Shown here piece after piece: positions 50,136-57,846 of a stretch of 64,000 nt of DNA; within the stretch, counting starts at the first letter, position 1; every line of letters starts with the position of its first letter. Position numbers and translations under genes: made by a program. The notes under the pieces are model-generated. The model saw only the letters and a list, made by a program, of their open reading frames with translations, had not been told where the DNA came from and did no database searches. Origin of the DNA: Metaruminococcus_A sp964607135 (GTDB lineage Bacteria; Bacillota; Clostridia; Oscillospirales; Ruminococcaceae); assembly GCA_964607135.1 (NCBI GenBank), contig CAZSIV010000012.1:1-64000 (forward strand), given 5' to 3'.

Positions 50136-50633
50136 TCATATTCTTTTTTCAAAGCGCCTGCTTTTTATCCGGACAGCGAAACAGAGGAGCAGCCAGACAA
50201 ATAAAATTCCCAGGCACGCTCCGGCCGCATCGATACAGACATCGCGGAACTCACAGCTGCGCCCCGGCACAAAATACTGATGGAATTCGTCACCGGCGGC
50301 GTAAAGCACCGACACGACACCCGCAATCGACAGCTGAACGATACGTTTTTCGAAAAAACGGCTGGCTGCAAACATGCACAGCGCCCCCAGAAGCGCATAG
50401 ACGCTGAAATGGGCCAATTTGCGGATTACAGTGTCTACTGTTTCAAAAATATTCTGCTGTATTTCGGCGTTCCAGGTATCATAATCCGGAAAGAAAATGG
50501 AAATCACCGTGTTTGTAATACCGCCGCTCGTCTGGGAAGACTCCCCCGCGGGCTGGGCCGAAAACCAAAAAATACCGGCCATACAAAGGACAACCAGTAC
50601 GAGGGAGAGCACCTTCACAATCCTGTCCCGCAT
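50136..50633 (-). CDS. VanZ-family membrane protein
   Basis: 165 residues with four membrane segments. IFWFSAQP near residue 21-28, IRKLAHFSVYALLGAL, AGDEFHQYFVPGRSCEFRDVCIDAAGACLG match the VanZ core (K-x-x-HF and E-x-H-Q-x-F-x-P-x-R). VanZ gives low-level teicoplanin resistance in enterococci; free-standing homologues like this have no settled role, and no van genes are nearby. AAGGAGGAG precedes the ATG. Convergent with the SpoIIQ-like gene. Confidence 0.88.
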   Translation of the reverse strand: MRDRIVKVLSLVLVVLCMAGIFWFSAQPAGESSQTSGGITNTVISIFFPDYDTWNAEIQQNIFETVDTVIRKLAHFSVYALLGALCMFAASRFFEKRIVQLSIAGVVSVLYAAGDEFHQYFVPGRSCEFRDVCIDAAGACLGILFVWLLLCFAVRIKSRRFEKRI

Positions 50634-50801
50634 AAAAACTCCTCCTTTTTACACCTTCAAATGACAAGGACTTGTCCCCCTGCCGTTTGAGAAATTCCAA
50701 ATCCCATTATACCCGCCCTCTCCTTTCGGTGCAAGCCGGACTTGTATCCCCTGCCGGAAGATGCTAAAATAATGTCAGAAAAAGGACATGGGGGAATTTC
50801 T

Positions 50802-51644
50802 ATGAAGATCGGTCTGGTTCTGGAGGGCGGCGGGATGCGCGGCGTTTACACCACCGGCGCACTGGACTGTTTTCAAGACCATCAAATCTCTTTCGACTAT
50901 GTGATCGGAGTGTCGGCAGGGGCCTGCCACGCCACCTCGTTCCTTTCAGGGCAGCGGGGCAGAAGCTTTAAAATCAACGCGGAATATTCACAGGATAAGC
51001 GTTATGTCAGCCTGAGGAACTACCTCAAGACCAAATCGGTTTTTGGCATGGACTTTATCTTTCACGAGATTCCGGATCGCATCCTCCCCTTCGATTACCA
51101 GGCGATGGAGAAAAATCCGTCGGAATTCGTAGTCGGCGTAACCGACGTTTCGACCGGGCAGCCCTTCTATTTCAAGAATCCCAGCATTCGGGCCGTGAAC
51201 ACCGTCGTCGCCGCTTCGAGCGCCATCCCAATTTTTTCGCCGATGGTCGAAATCGACGGGAAGCAGTATCTGGACGGCGGCACCACCGACCCGATCCCGG
51301 TCAAAAAGGCACTGGAGGACGGCTGCGATAAAGTCGTGGTCATCCTGACCCGGCCGCGCGGCTATCAAAAACAGCCGGAAAGCTTCCGGGCCGTTTACCG
51401 CCGCAAATTTAAAAAGCAGCCTAAAATGATCGAAGCGCTCGACCGCCGTCATCAGGTTTACAACGAGACATTGGAGCTCGTCGACAGGCTGGAACAGGAA
51501 GGGCGTGCGGTCGTTCTGGCGCAGAGCACCCCTATCCCAATCGGGCGATTCGAAAAAGATCCCGCCAAGCTGCGGGCGCTTTACGAAGTCGGCATCGGCG
51601 ATGCGGAGCGCCAGCTGCAAAAGATTCAGGCGTTGGGCGTATAA
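50802..51644 (+). CDS. patatin-like phospholipase (RssA/YjjU type)
   Basis: 280 residues from the ATG at 50802 (GGGGGAA ahead). VLEGGGMRGVYTTGAL gives the oxyanion-hole glycines. VIGVSAGACHA has the nucleophile Ser in G-x-S-x-G, and YLDGGTTDPIPVKKALEDG has the catalytic Asp of the Ser-Asp dyad. The YjjU-like C-terminus includes KKQPKMIEALDRRHQVYN. It hydrolyses acyl esters of phospholipids or similar, probably at the inner membrane face. It is followed after 43 bases by a small ferredoxin-fold gene in the same direction. Confidence 0.9.
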   Translation: MKIGLVLEGGGMRGVYTTGALDCFQDHQISFDYVIGVSAGACHATSFLSGQRGRSFKINAEYSQDKRYVSLRNYLKTKSVFGMDFIFHEIPDRILPFDYQAMEKNPSEFVVGVTDVSTGQPFYFKNPSIRAVNTVVAASSAIPIFSPMVEIDGKQYLDGGTTDPIPVKKALEDGCDKVVVILTRPRGYQKQPESFRAVYRRKFKKQPKMIEALDRRHQVYNETLELVDRLEQEGRAVVLAQSTPIPIGRFEKDPAKLRALYEVGIGDAERQLQKIQALGV

Positions 51645-51687
51645 CCGCCCCGCTCCTTCAAACACTAGCGTTGAAGGAGTGAAACAG

Positions 51688-51888
51688 ATGACCCTTACCA
51701 TTCCGTTCAGCGGAACAATCAAGCCGGACAGCCGGCAGAAAATTTCAGACGCAATTATGGGATTGAGCGGGATCGAATGCGTAGTCGTCAATCAAGCGGA
51801 GAAGGAAGCCGTCGTCACAGGCGGTGATCTCGACTACCTTTCGATCTGCGACGCAATAGAAAATCTCGGTTTTACGATTCTTCGCTGA
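51688..51888 (+). CDS. small HMA-like (ferredoxin-fold) protein
   Basis: 66 residues from the ATG at 51688 (AAGGAG 11 bases earlier). LTIPFSGTIKPDSRQKISDAIMGLSGIECVVVNQAEKEAVVTGGDLDYLSICDAIENLGFTI has the beta-alpha-beta-beta-alpha-beta spacing of heavy-metal-associated domains, but the metal-binding CxxC loop is absent. It is therefore unlikely to be a copper chaperone. It follows the patatin gene and ends at a strong terminator. Function unknown. Confidence 0.65.
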   Translation: MTLTIPFSGTIKPDSRQKISDAIMGLSGIECVVVNQAEKEAVVTGGDLDYLSICDAIENLGFTILR

Positions 51889-51906
51889 AAGACTGTAAAG
51901 CCGACA

Positions 51907-51951
51907 AAAAACGGGATGAGTCCGCACAACAGCCGGACTCATCCCGTTTTT
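51907..51951 (+). terminator. terminator of the patatin operon
   Basis: 18-base perfect arms (AAAAACGGGATGAGTCCG) ending in TTTTT. Confidence 0.9.
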
Positions 51952-52007
51952 CGCCAGGAACTGCACCGTTTCTCCGAAATCCGCATAGAATAGACCGGGT
52001 GATTCAG

Positions 52008-52487
52008 ATGCAGTATGATCGAAAAAAAGCAATCGATTATGCCCACAAATGGGCTTTTTTAAGAAATCCCGCCTTTGCCGATTTTGATGAGATGGGGGGA
52101 GACTGCACCAATTTTATCTCTCAGTGCCTGCTGGCGGGCGAAGCCGCGATGAACCACACGCCGATACTGGGATGGTATTACCACTCTCTCAACAGCCGCG
52201 CGCCCGCCTGGACCGGTGTGGCGGAATTCTTCCGCTTCATCACTTCCGAGCATCAAACCGGCCCTGCGGCGGAGGTCGTAGGGCTGGAAGGCGTCCAGCC
52301 GGGCGATATCGTTCAGCTCAGCACGGCGGGGGCGAGGTTCCACCACTCCGGCATCATCGTTGAGACTGGGGATCGGCCCGACCTGGACAACGTCCTGATC
52401 GCCTGCCATACCTTCGATTCCGATTACCGTCCCTTGTCCACTTATAATATCCGTCAAATCCGCTTTCTGCACATCCTGTCTGTTTGA
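52008..52487 (+). CDS. amidase-domain (Amidase_6-like) protein
   Basis: About 159 residues. YDRKKAIDYAHKWAFLRNPAFADFDEMGGDCTNFISQCLLAG places the likely catalytic Cys in GGDCTNFxSQ, and FHHSGIIVETG supplies the His, as in the NlpC/P60-like Amidase_6 family (PF12671). These proteins are usually found in spore-coat or wall proteins of Clostridia and Bacilli. This one has no signal peptide, suggesting a cytosolic or spore-enclosed role. Starts at GTG 51999 and ATG 52008 are both possible; neither has a strong ribosome site. Confidence 0.78.
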   Translation: MQYDRKKAIDYAHKWAFLRNPAFADFDEMGGDCTNFISQCLLAGEAAMNHTPILGWYYHSLNSRAPAWTGVAEFFRFITSEHQTGPAAEVVGLEGVQPGDIVQLSTAGARFHHSGIIVETGDRPDLDNVLIACHTFDSDYRPLSTYNIRQIRFLHILSV

Positions 52488-52635
52488 CCGGGCAGCAGAA
52501 TTTTTCGCCCCCTGCCCAATGGGGTGATCGGCAGCCGAAGCTCGGAGCTTCACTTCGCTGGAAAGTCCACCTGTCAAACGCCGCGTCGAACTCGGGCGCC
52601 GGGAATCAAACGCAGAATCGTTTGGTATGGATTTC

Positions 52636-52800
52636 TCACCTTCCGCCTTTTTTCAAAGGCTTTTTACCGCAGCCGCTGCCTCCGTTCAGGGGGCAGCCGG
52701 CGCATCTGCCGCCCCGAAGCTGCCTGACGACGCTGCGGACGGCGAGGTAAAATGCCAGAGCAATTAAAAAAAGGCAGAATCCAACAATAATCTTATCCAT
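52636..52800 (-). CDS. FeoB-associated Cys-rich membrane protein
   Basis: 54 residues from the ATG at 52800. A single membrane helix (IIVGFCLFLIALAFYLAV) is followed by a basic segment and RCAGCPLNGGSGCGKK, a cytosolic Cys-rich tail typical of the FeoB-associated family (PF12669). It lies just downstream of feoB on the same strand. The cysteines may pass Fe(II) or regulate FeoB; the exact role is not established. The ribosome site is weak, so the start could be slightly upstream. Confidence 0.75.
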   Translation of the reverse strand: MDKIIVGFCLFLIALAFYLAVRSVVRQLRGGRCAGCPLNGGSGCGKKPLKKGGR

Positions 52801-52892
52801 ATTAATCGCCATGCGATACAGAATTCGCACAAGAAGATATGAAATAACAGCCTTTTGTGCCTGGTATCGCTCCTTTTTTCGTATTTTTCACG

Positions 52893-54908
52893 CTACAACA
52901 TCCTCATGACAAAAGAACCGATTTGGAAAATCGCCAGCGAAACAAGGTATGCCACCCCTGTCTGGTAGAGCGCGGCGGCAAGCGCGCTTTTCATGCTGTT
53001 CATTTCGCGCCGGATCGCGGCAAAAGCGGAGATACAGGGCATATAGAGCAGAGTAAACGCCATAAAAGCATAGGCGGAAAGCGGCGTGAACACCTGGGAA
53101 AGAGCCGCCGAAATACTTCCGCCGTCCGCATAGAGGACGTTCATCGTGCTGACGACGCTTTCCTTTGCGACGAGGCCGGTTAGAATCGCGACCGAAGCCT
53201 GCCAGCTCCCGAAGCCCAAAGGGATAAAAACAGAGGAAATCCACTTTCCGAGCTGGCCCAGCATGCTGTCGCCGCTGTTTGAAACCATCCGGAAAGAGGC
53301 GTCAAAATTCTGGAAAAACCAGACCACCACGCTCATTGCAAAAATGACGGTGCCCGCCTTGACGATAAAACCCCGGCTTTTCTCCCAGGTGCGGTGCATA
53401 ATCGCCCGGAAGGACGGCATATGATACTGGGGAAGCTCCAGCACAAAGGGGGAGAACACCCCGCGGAACACCGTTTTGCTGAGCAGAACGCCGCTCAGCA
53501 GAGCGACCGCCATCCCGAGCAGGTAGAGGCTGAAAACGACAATCCCCTGGTTTTCCTCAAAGAAGATCCCGGCGAAAAGGGCATAGATCGGCATCCGGGC
53601 GCCGCAGGACATAAACGGGGTCAGAATGATGGTGAGGTTGCGGTCTTTTTCGTTTTCGAGGGAGCGGGCCGCCATCACCGCGGGAGTGGTACAGCCGAAT
53701 CCCATCAGCATCGGGATAAACGACTTGCCGGACAAGCCGAATTTTCGCATAATCCGGTCCATGATAAAGGCGGCGCGGGCCATGTAGCCGCTGTCCTCCA
53801 AAAAAGAGAGAAAGAAAAAAAGCAATGCGATCTGCGGGACAAAGGTGAGAATCCCGCCCACCCCGCCGATCACCGCGTCCACCAGCAGGCTCCGCGTCCA
53901 GTCGGGGGCGTTCGCGATCAAAATCATCCGCTCCACCGCCGGGGCCAGGACGTCGCTGAAAAGGTAGTCGACACAATCCTTCAAAAAGCTGCCGACCGGC
54001 CCAAAGGTCACGCCGAAGATGAAGAAAATAATCAGAAAGAAGATGGGAATCGCCAGAAACCGGTTGGTGAGAACCCGGTCGATCCGGTCGGTTATATTAG
54101 GCTTCCCTTCTTCCTCCGGCTTTCTGACCGACTCTTCCGTCAGCGTTTCAATATATTGGTAACGGATCTGCGCCATCACCGTTTCCCGGTCGCACATTTT
54201 CTCCCTTTTCAAAAAATCTTCCACAATTCCGTCGATCTTCCACGCGGCATCCTGCGGGAGCTTCAACCGCTTGCAGATTTCCTCGTCCCGCTCCGCCAGC
54301 TTCCCCGCATAGAAGAGGAGAGGGCCGCCGTCGGAGCAGCAATCTGCCGCTGCCGCGGCAATTTCGTCGAGCATCTGCCGGGCAGACGAGGTGTAAAAAA
54401 CCGGTTTTCCCCCGTTTGAACCGCCGCGGACAAGCCTTTCCGCCGCCTGCATCACCCGGTCGACGTGCCAGTCCGCCTTCGCCGAAACGGGGATGACGGG
54501 AACCCCGAGCCGGGCGGAAAGGCGGCCGCAGTCGATCTCCCCGCCGTCTGCCTCCACCCGATCGATCATGTTGACAGCCACCACGGTGGGAACCGAAAGC
54601 TCCAGCACCTGTAAGGTCAAATAGAGATTCCGTTCGATGTTCGAGCCGTCTATCACGTTGATCAGCAGATCGGGCCGCTGATCCAGAATAAAGTCGCGTG
54701 TGACAAACTCCTCCATGGTATAGGGAGAAAGGGAGTACACGCCGGGCAGATCGACGATTTCGAACTTCCCGTCTTCCGTAAACCCGGACTTTTTTTCGAC
54801 TGTTACACCCGGCCAGTTCCCGACATACTGGTTGGAGCCGGTCAGGCTGTTGAACAGCAGTGTTTTTCCGCAGTTGGGGTTTCCCACCAGCGCCGCCGTA
54901 TAGGACAA
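52893..54908 (-). CDS. feoB: ferrous iron transporter FeoB
   Basis: 671 residues. The N-terminal G domain has VGNPNCGKTLLFNSLTG (G1), WPGVTVEKKSG (G2), DLPGVYSLSP (G3) and VAVNMIDR (G4), followed by the helical GDI region. The membrane part (from about 290) has the paired Gate motifs GFGCTTPAVMAARSLEN and GLVAKESVVSTMNVLY with conserved cysteine/glutamate. It imports Fe(II) using nucleotide hydrolysis. It sits between feoA (22 bases upstream) and the Cys-rich partner. AAGGAGG precedes the start. Confidence 0.96.
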   Translation of the reverse strand: MSYTAALVGNPNCGKTLLFNSLTGSNQYVGNWPGVTVEKKSGFTEDGKFEIVDLPGVYSLSPYTMEEFVTRDFILDQRPDLLINVIDGSNIERNLYLTLQVLELSVPTVVAVNMIDRVEADGGEIDCGRLSARLGVPVIPVSAKADWHVDRVMQAAERLVRGGSNGGKPVFYTSSARQMLDEIAAAAADCCSDGGPLLFYAGKLAERDEEICKRLKLPQDAAWKIDGIVEDFLKREKMCDRETVMAQIRYQYIETLTEESVRKPEEEGKPNITDRIDRVLTNRFLAIPIFFLIIFFIFGVTFGPVGSFLKDCVDYLFSDVLAPAVERMILIANAPDWTRSLLVDAVIGGVGGILTFVPQIALLFFFLSFLEDSGYMARAAFIMDRIMRKFGLSGKSFIPMLMGFGCTTPAVMAARSLENEKDRNLTIILTPFMSCGARMPIYALFAGIFFEENQGIVVFSLYLLGMAVALLSGVLLSKTVFRGVFSPFVLELPQYHMPSFRAIMHRTWEKSRGFIVKAGTVIFAMSVVVWFFQNFDASFRMVSNSGDSMLGQLGKWISSVFIPLGFGSWQASVAILTGLVAKESVVSTMNVLYADGGSISAALSQVFTPLSAYAFMAFTLLYMPCISAFAAIRREMNSMKSALAAALYQTGVAYLVSLAIFQIGSFVMRML

Positions 54909-54929
54909 ATCCGTTTCCTCCTTTTCTCT

Positions 54930-55181
54930 TTATCCAATCGACCGAATCATGATTTCCCGCGCCTCGCTCCCGCGCAGCAGCAGTTCATAGCCGCGGAGAC
55001 TGATCTGGATCGGGTCGCCCAGAGGGGCCGTTTTCTGCACGCAGATCACTGTTCCGGGGAGAATCCCCATATCGGCCAGCCTGCGTTTCATCGCCCCGGA
55101 CGAACGGATTTCCGTGACAATCGCCCGTCCCCCGACGCCGAGCTCACAAAGGTTTTCCGGCTCTTTTTTTCGGCGTTTCAT
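54930..55181 (-). CDS. feoA: FeoA, SH3-like partner of FeoB
   Basis: 83 residues from the ATG at 55181; an in-frame TTG at 55223 would add 14 basic residues. LCELGVGGRAIVTEIRSSGAMKRRLADMGILPGTVICVQKTAPLGDPIQISLRGYELLLRGSEAREIMI is a full FeoA SH3-like fold with the R-RL-DMG-PG core. It binds FeoB on the cytosolic side and supports iron uptake. A possible minus-strand promoter (TTGACG at 55375-55380) is poor; no clear Fur/DtxR box was recognised. Confidence 0.92.
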   Translation of the reverse strand: MKRRKKEPENLCELGVGGRAIVTEIRSSGAMKRRLADMGILPGTVICVQKTAPLGDPIQISLRGYELLLRGSEAREIMIRSIG

Positions 55182-55331
55182 CGATCTAATCTTCTCCTTC
55201 ACGCTTTCAATCTTGCCTCTCAATTTCTACGCGGTACACCCCTGAAACATACCAAAAGCCGGACAACATCCCGCTTTTTCAGCAATATCGGAACGACCGG
55301 CAGGAAGCTTTTCCCACCGTTCTTCCTTTCA

Positions 55332-55361
55332 TTGACAAGGCGCCGTTTATAAAGCTATAAT
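55332..55361 (+). promoter_or_regulatory. consensus + strand promoter facing into apbE antisense
   Basis: TTGACA (55332) and TATAAT (55356) with 18-base spacing read rightward, although the only genes nearby (feoA, apbE) are on the minus strand. Confidence 0.5.
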
Positions 55362-55461
55362 AAAATCGGCTTTTCGTCAAGAGGAACCGGCGTTTTTCGT
55401 CCATGCAGCCTCAGTTCATCCGTCTAAATGGAGACTGTTTGACTCCAGCTGTTTTTTGCGG

Positions 55462-56460
55462 TCATGGCGCCGCCTCTTTAAAGGGAATCGTCTTTCCGAT
55501 GCCCGAGGTCATCGTCATCTCCCCGCCGGCATCGATCAAAATCGCTTCGGTATCCGGTGTTCCTTCAATCAGTTGGACCGCCTTCTCCTTTCCCAGCAGG
55601 AAGGCGGAAGTGCTCAGCGCATCGGCCGTTACCGAGGAGCGGGAGAAAATGGTGACCGATTCCAATCCGTTTGAAACCGGGAAGCCCGTCTCCGGCTCCA
55701 GAATATGATGGTAAATCACCCCGTCCTTTTCAAAAAAGCGTTCGTAGATTCCGGAAGTCACCACCGCGCAGTCGGACACCTGGGCCGAGCCGACGATCTC
55801 ATTCCGGTCGGCAAAGGGGCGTTGAATCCCCACCGTCCAGGGAATCCCTTCCCCCTTGGAGCCGAGCGTCAAAACGTTCCCGCCCAGGTTGATGATTGCC
55901 CGTCCGACCCCATGCTCCCGTAAAAAATCGGCGCATCGATCGGCGATATACCCCTTGGCAATCCCGCCGAGGTCGACCTGCACTCCGTTTTTGACGGTGA
56001 CGCTGTTCCCCTCGACCGAGAGGTTTTGGTATCCCGTCTGTTTCAAAGCGCCGTCGAGCTCTTCCGGCGGAGGCAGGGAGGGGGATTCGGCCTTAAAGTC
56101 CCACAAATCGGTCAGCCGGCCGACCGTGACGTCAAATTTCCCGCCGGTGCGCGCGGAATACTCTAAAGCGGTTTTTAAGAGCCCGGCGGTTTCCGGGTCC
56201 ACCTCCGCCGTCCCATCCCCGAGCCGGTTGATCCGGGAAATGTCGCTCTCCTCCGCCGTCCGGCTGAAAAGAGCGTCGTATCTTTTACAGAGGGCAAAGG
56301 CTTCGTCCAGAAGGACTTCGTCGCGGACGTCGTAGAGGGTGATGGTGCAGACCGTATCCATGAAGTATTCTGTTTTGCTGAGCGGCTCCGGCGCGGAACA
56401 GGCCGAAAAAAGGAACGGGATGCTCCCCAAAACAGCAAGAACCGACAAAAAACGTTTCAA
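55462..56460 (-). CDS. apbE: ApbE-type FAD:protein FMN transferase
   Basis: 332 residues. The signal peptide ends in LFSAC (lipobox, Cys near 21), so it is an outer-face lipoprotein. EYFMDTVCTITLYD, DVTVGRLTDLWDF, VDLGGIAKGYIADRCADFL, AIINLGGNVLTLGSK and the Mg-binding DALSTSAFLLGKEKA are conserved ApbE elements. It attaches FMN to a Thr of RnfG/NqrC-type or other flavoproteins outside the membrane. It is divergent from the NusG-II and Gx-transporter genes, a recurrent neighbourhood in Clostridia. No FMN-acceptor gene lies in the window. Confidence 0.94.
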   Translation of the reverse strand: MKRFLSVLAVLGSIPFLFSACSAPEPLSKTEYFMDTVCTITLYDVRDEVLLDEAFALCKRYDALFSRTAEESDISRINRLGDGTAEVDPETAGLLKTALEYSARTGGKFDVTVGRLTDLWDFKAESPSLPPPEELDGALKQTGYQNLSVEGNSVTVKNGVQVDLGGIAKGYIADRCADFLREHGVGRAIINLGGNVLTLGSKGEGIPWTVGIQRPFADRNEIVGSAQVSDCAVVTSGIYERFFEKDGVIYHHILEPETGFPVSNGLESVTIFSRSSVTADALSTSAFLLGKEKAVQLIEGTPDTEAILIDAGGEMTMTSGIGKTIPFKEAAP

Positions 56461-56513
56461 CGAAAAACCTCCTGGCCAAGCTTCGTGACTCCTAACTGAG
56501 AAAGAGCGGTATT

Positions 56514-56879
56514 ATGGTAAAAAAGGCGGACATTATTTTAATCGCCCTTCTGCTTTTGGCGGGAATCGGGCTCTGGCTTCTCTTTTCGCTCCCCTCCGCC
56601 GCCGACGGGGATACCGTCGTCATCACGGTCAACGGGGAGGAAACCGGGCGCTACCCGCTCGGTGAAGACCGGGAAATCCCAATCCGGCAGGGCGATTCGG
56701 TCAACGTCGTCGCCATCGAAAACGGCGCCGTCCGGATGGCGGAGGCCAACTGCTCCGGCCACGAATGCATCCGTCAAGGGAGGATCGCAAAAAACGGCGG
56801 GAGCATCATCTGTCTCCCGCACAGGGTCGTGGCGGAGATCGTCTCGGAAGATTCCCCGTACGATGCTATTGTATCATAA
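56514..56879 (+). CDS. NusG domain II-containing extracytoplasmic protein
   Basis: 121 residues. An N-terminal membrane anchor (about 6-27) precedes one NusG-II (PF07009) beta domain: DTVVITVNGEETGRYPLGEDREIPI, then EANCSGHECIRQGRI and GGSIICLPHRVVAEI. The Cys pair in C-SGHEC and the ICLPH segment are typical of these small surface proteins. It sits between divergent apbE and a Gx-transporter gene, the usual arrangement. The biochemical role is unknown; membrane redox or quinone-linked flavin maturation is inference from context. Confidence 0.86.
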   Translation: MVKKADIILIALLLLAGIGLWLLFSLPSAADGDTVVITVNGEETGRYPLGEDREIPIRQGDSVNVVAIENGAVRMAEANCSGHECIRQGRIAKNGGSIICLPHRVVAEIVSEDSPYDAIVS

Positions 56880-56906
56880 AAGGGGCGGTTATGAAAAGAG
56901 GACGTT

Positions 56907-57425
56907 ATGGCAAAAAAAATTAGCTTCTGCGCGTTATTTTCTGTTTTAGCGCTGGCAGTCTCCTATTTTGAACGGCTGATCCCGCCGCTGGTCGCCCTGC
57001 CCGGGATCAAGCTGGGGTTAGCAAATATCGTCGTCCTAACGGCGGTTTATCTGTTTGGGGCGCGGTATGCGCTGATGATCAGCCTGACCCGGATCGGGCT
57101 TTCCGCCCTGCTGTTCGGGGATTTGAACAGCCTGTTCTACAGCCTTTGCGGCGGGCTGCTCAGCTTCGCCGTCATCTGCCTGCTGTTTCGGACAGGCTTG
57201 TTCGGCTTTGTGGGGATCAGTGCTGCGGGAGGCGTTGCCCACAACGCCGGCCAGCTGTTTGCCGCCTGGATCTTCCTCTCCTCCAAAGCGGTTTGGGGGT
57301 ATTTCCCCGTTTTGCTCCTGTCGGGCGTCCTCACCGGAATTGTAACGGGGATCGTCGCCTATTTTTTGACAGACCGGCTGGAACCTTTGCTCAAACCGGT
57401 TGACAAGCCCCGGCAAAAAGAGTAA
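56907..57425 (+). CDS. Gx transporter / HepPP-synthase-component-I-like membrane protein
   Basis: A 172-residue membrane protein with five to six segments: FSVLALAVSYFERLIPPLVALPGIKLGLANIVVL at the start, then FGARYALMISLTRIGLSALLFGDLNSLFYSLCGGLLSF and AAGGVAHNAGQLFAAW. This is the PF07456 family, annotated as heptaprenyl diphosphate synthase component I or Gx transporter, which resembles ECF S-components in size and fold. The transported or synthesised molecule is not established. It follows the NusG-II gene by 27 bases and is followed by the cobalamin riboswitch of the next operon. Confidence 0.87.
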   Translation: MAKKISFCALFSVLALAVSYFERLIPPLVALPGIKLGLANIVVLTAVYLFGARYALMISLTRIGLSALLFGDLNSLFYSLCGGLLSFAVICLLFRTGLFGFVGISAAGGVAHNAGQLFAAWIFLSSKAVWGYFPVLLLSGVLTGIVTGIVAYFLTDRLEPLLKPVDKPRQKE

Positions 57426-57436
57426 AATAAAACTGC

Positions 57437-57566
57437 TTTATTCTTAACAGGAAAATGGTGTAAATCCATTACAGCCCCCGCTACTGTTTACGGCGACGAC
57501 TCCAAAAGGCCACTGGATTTTTCCGGGAAGGCTTGGATGAGGATGACCCGAGAGTCAGGATACTGT
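57437..57566 (+). promoter_or_regulatory. cobalamin riboswitch
   Basis: Conserved blocks are in order: GGTGTAAATCCATTAC, then GCCCCCGCTACTGT, AAAGGCCACTGG, CGGGAAGGC, and the B12-box region GATGACCCGAGAGTCAGGA. It senses adenosyl- or hydroxocobalamin. Repression of the following operon when B12 is plentiful is inferred from the downstream terminator. Confidence 0.93.
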
Positions 57567-57639
57567 TGTTTAAAGCGATGAAACATTATCTTTCGGCGGG
57601 AGAGATATTGTCGGCATTCGCTGCGTTCGGCTGACAGGC

Positions 57640-57672
57640 AATCCTTCTGCGATTTTGCAGGGGGATTTTTTT
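57640..57672 (+). terminator. riboswitch-controlled terminator
   Basis: 11-bp stem (AATCCTTCTGC with GCAGGGGGATT, two G-U pairs), loop GATTTT, then five T. It lies 75 bases after the aptamer and 175 before the first gene, so control is by transcription termination. Confidence 0.75.
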
Positions 57673-57846
57673 GTGGCTGCGCTGATTTTGTTCAGACCGC
57701 CGGGATCTTTTTGAAGCGTTTCCCACCGTGCGCTAAAAAGGGTGGATGGCATTTCAAACAGATTCGGCCGGTTCGTCTGAGCTGAATCCGCAGGTGCGCA
57801 GCGCTGTTTTGAGAAATCGACCGTCGAAGCCAAAAGGAGAATGAAG

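Noticed and set aside
50136..50633. Glycopeptide resistance cluster
   Set aside because: VanZ-like protein stands alone; no vanRSHAX genes are present.
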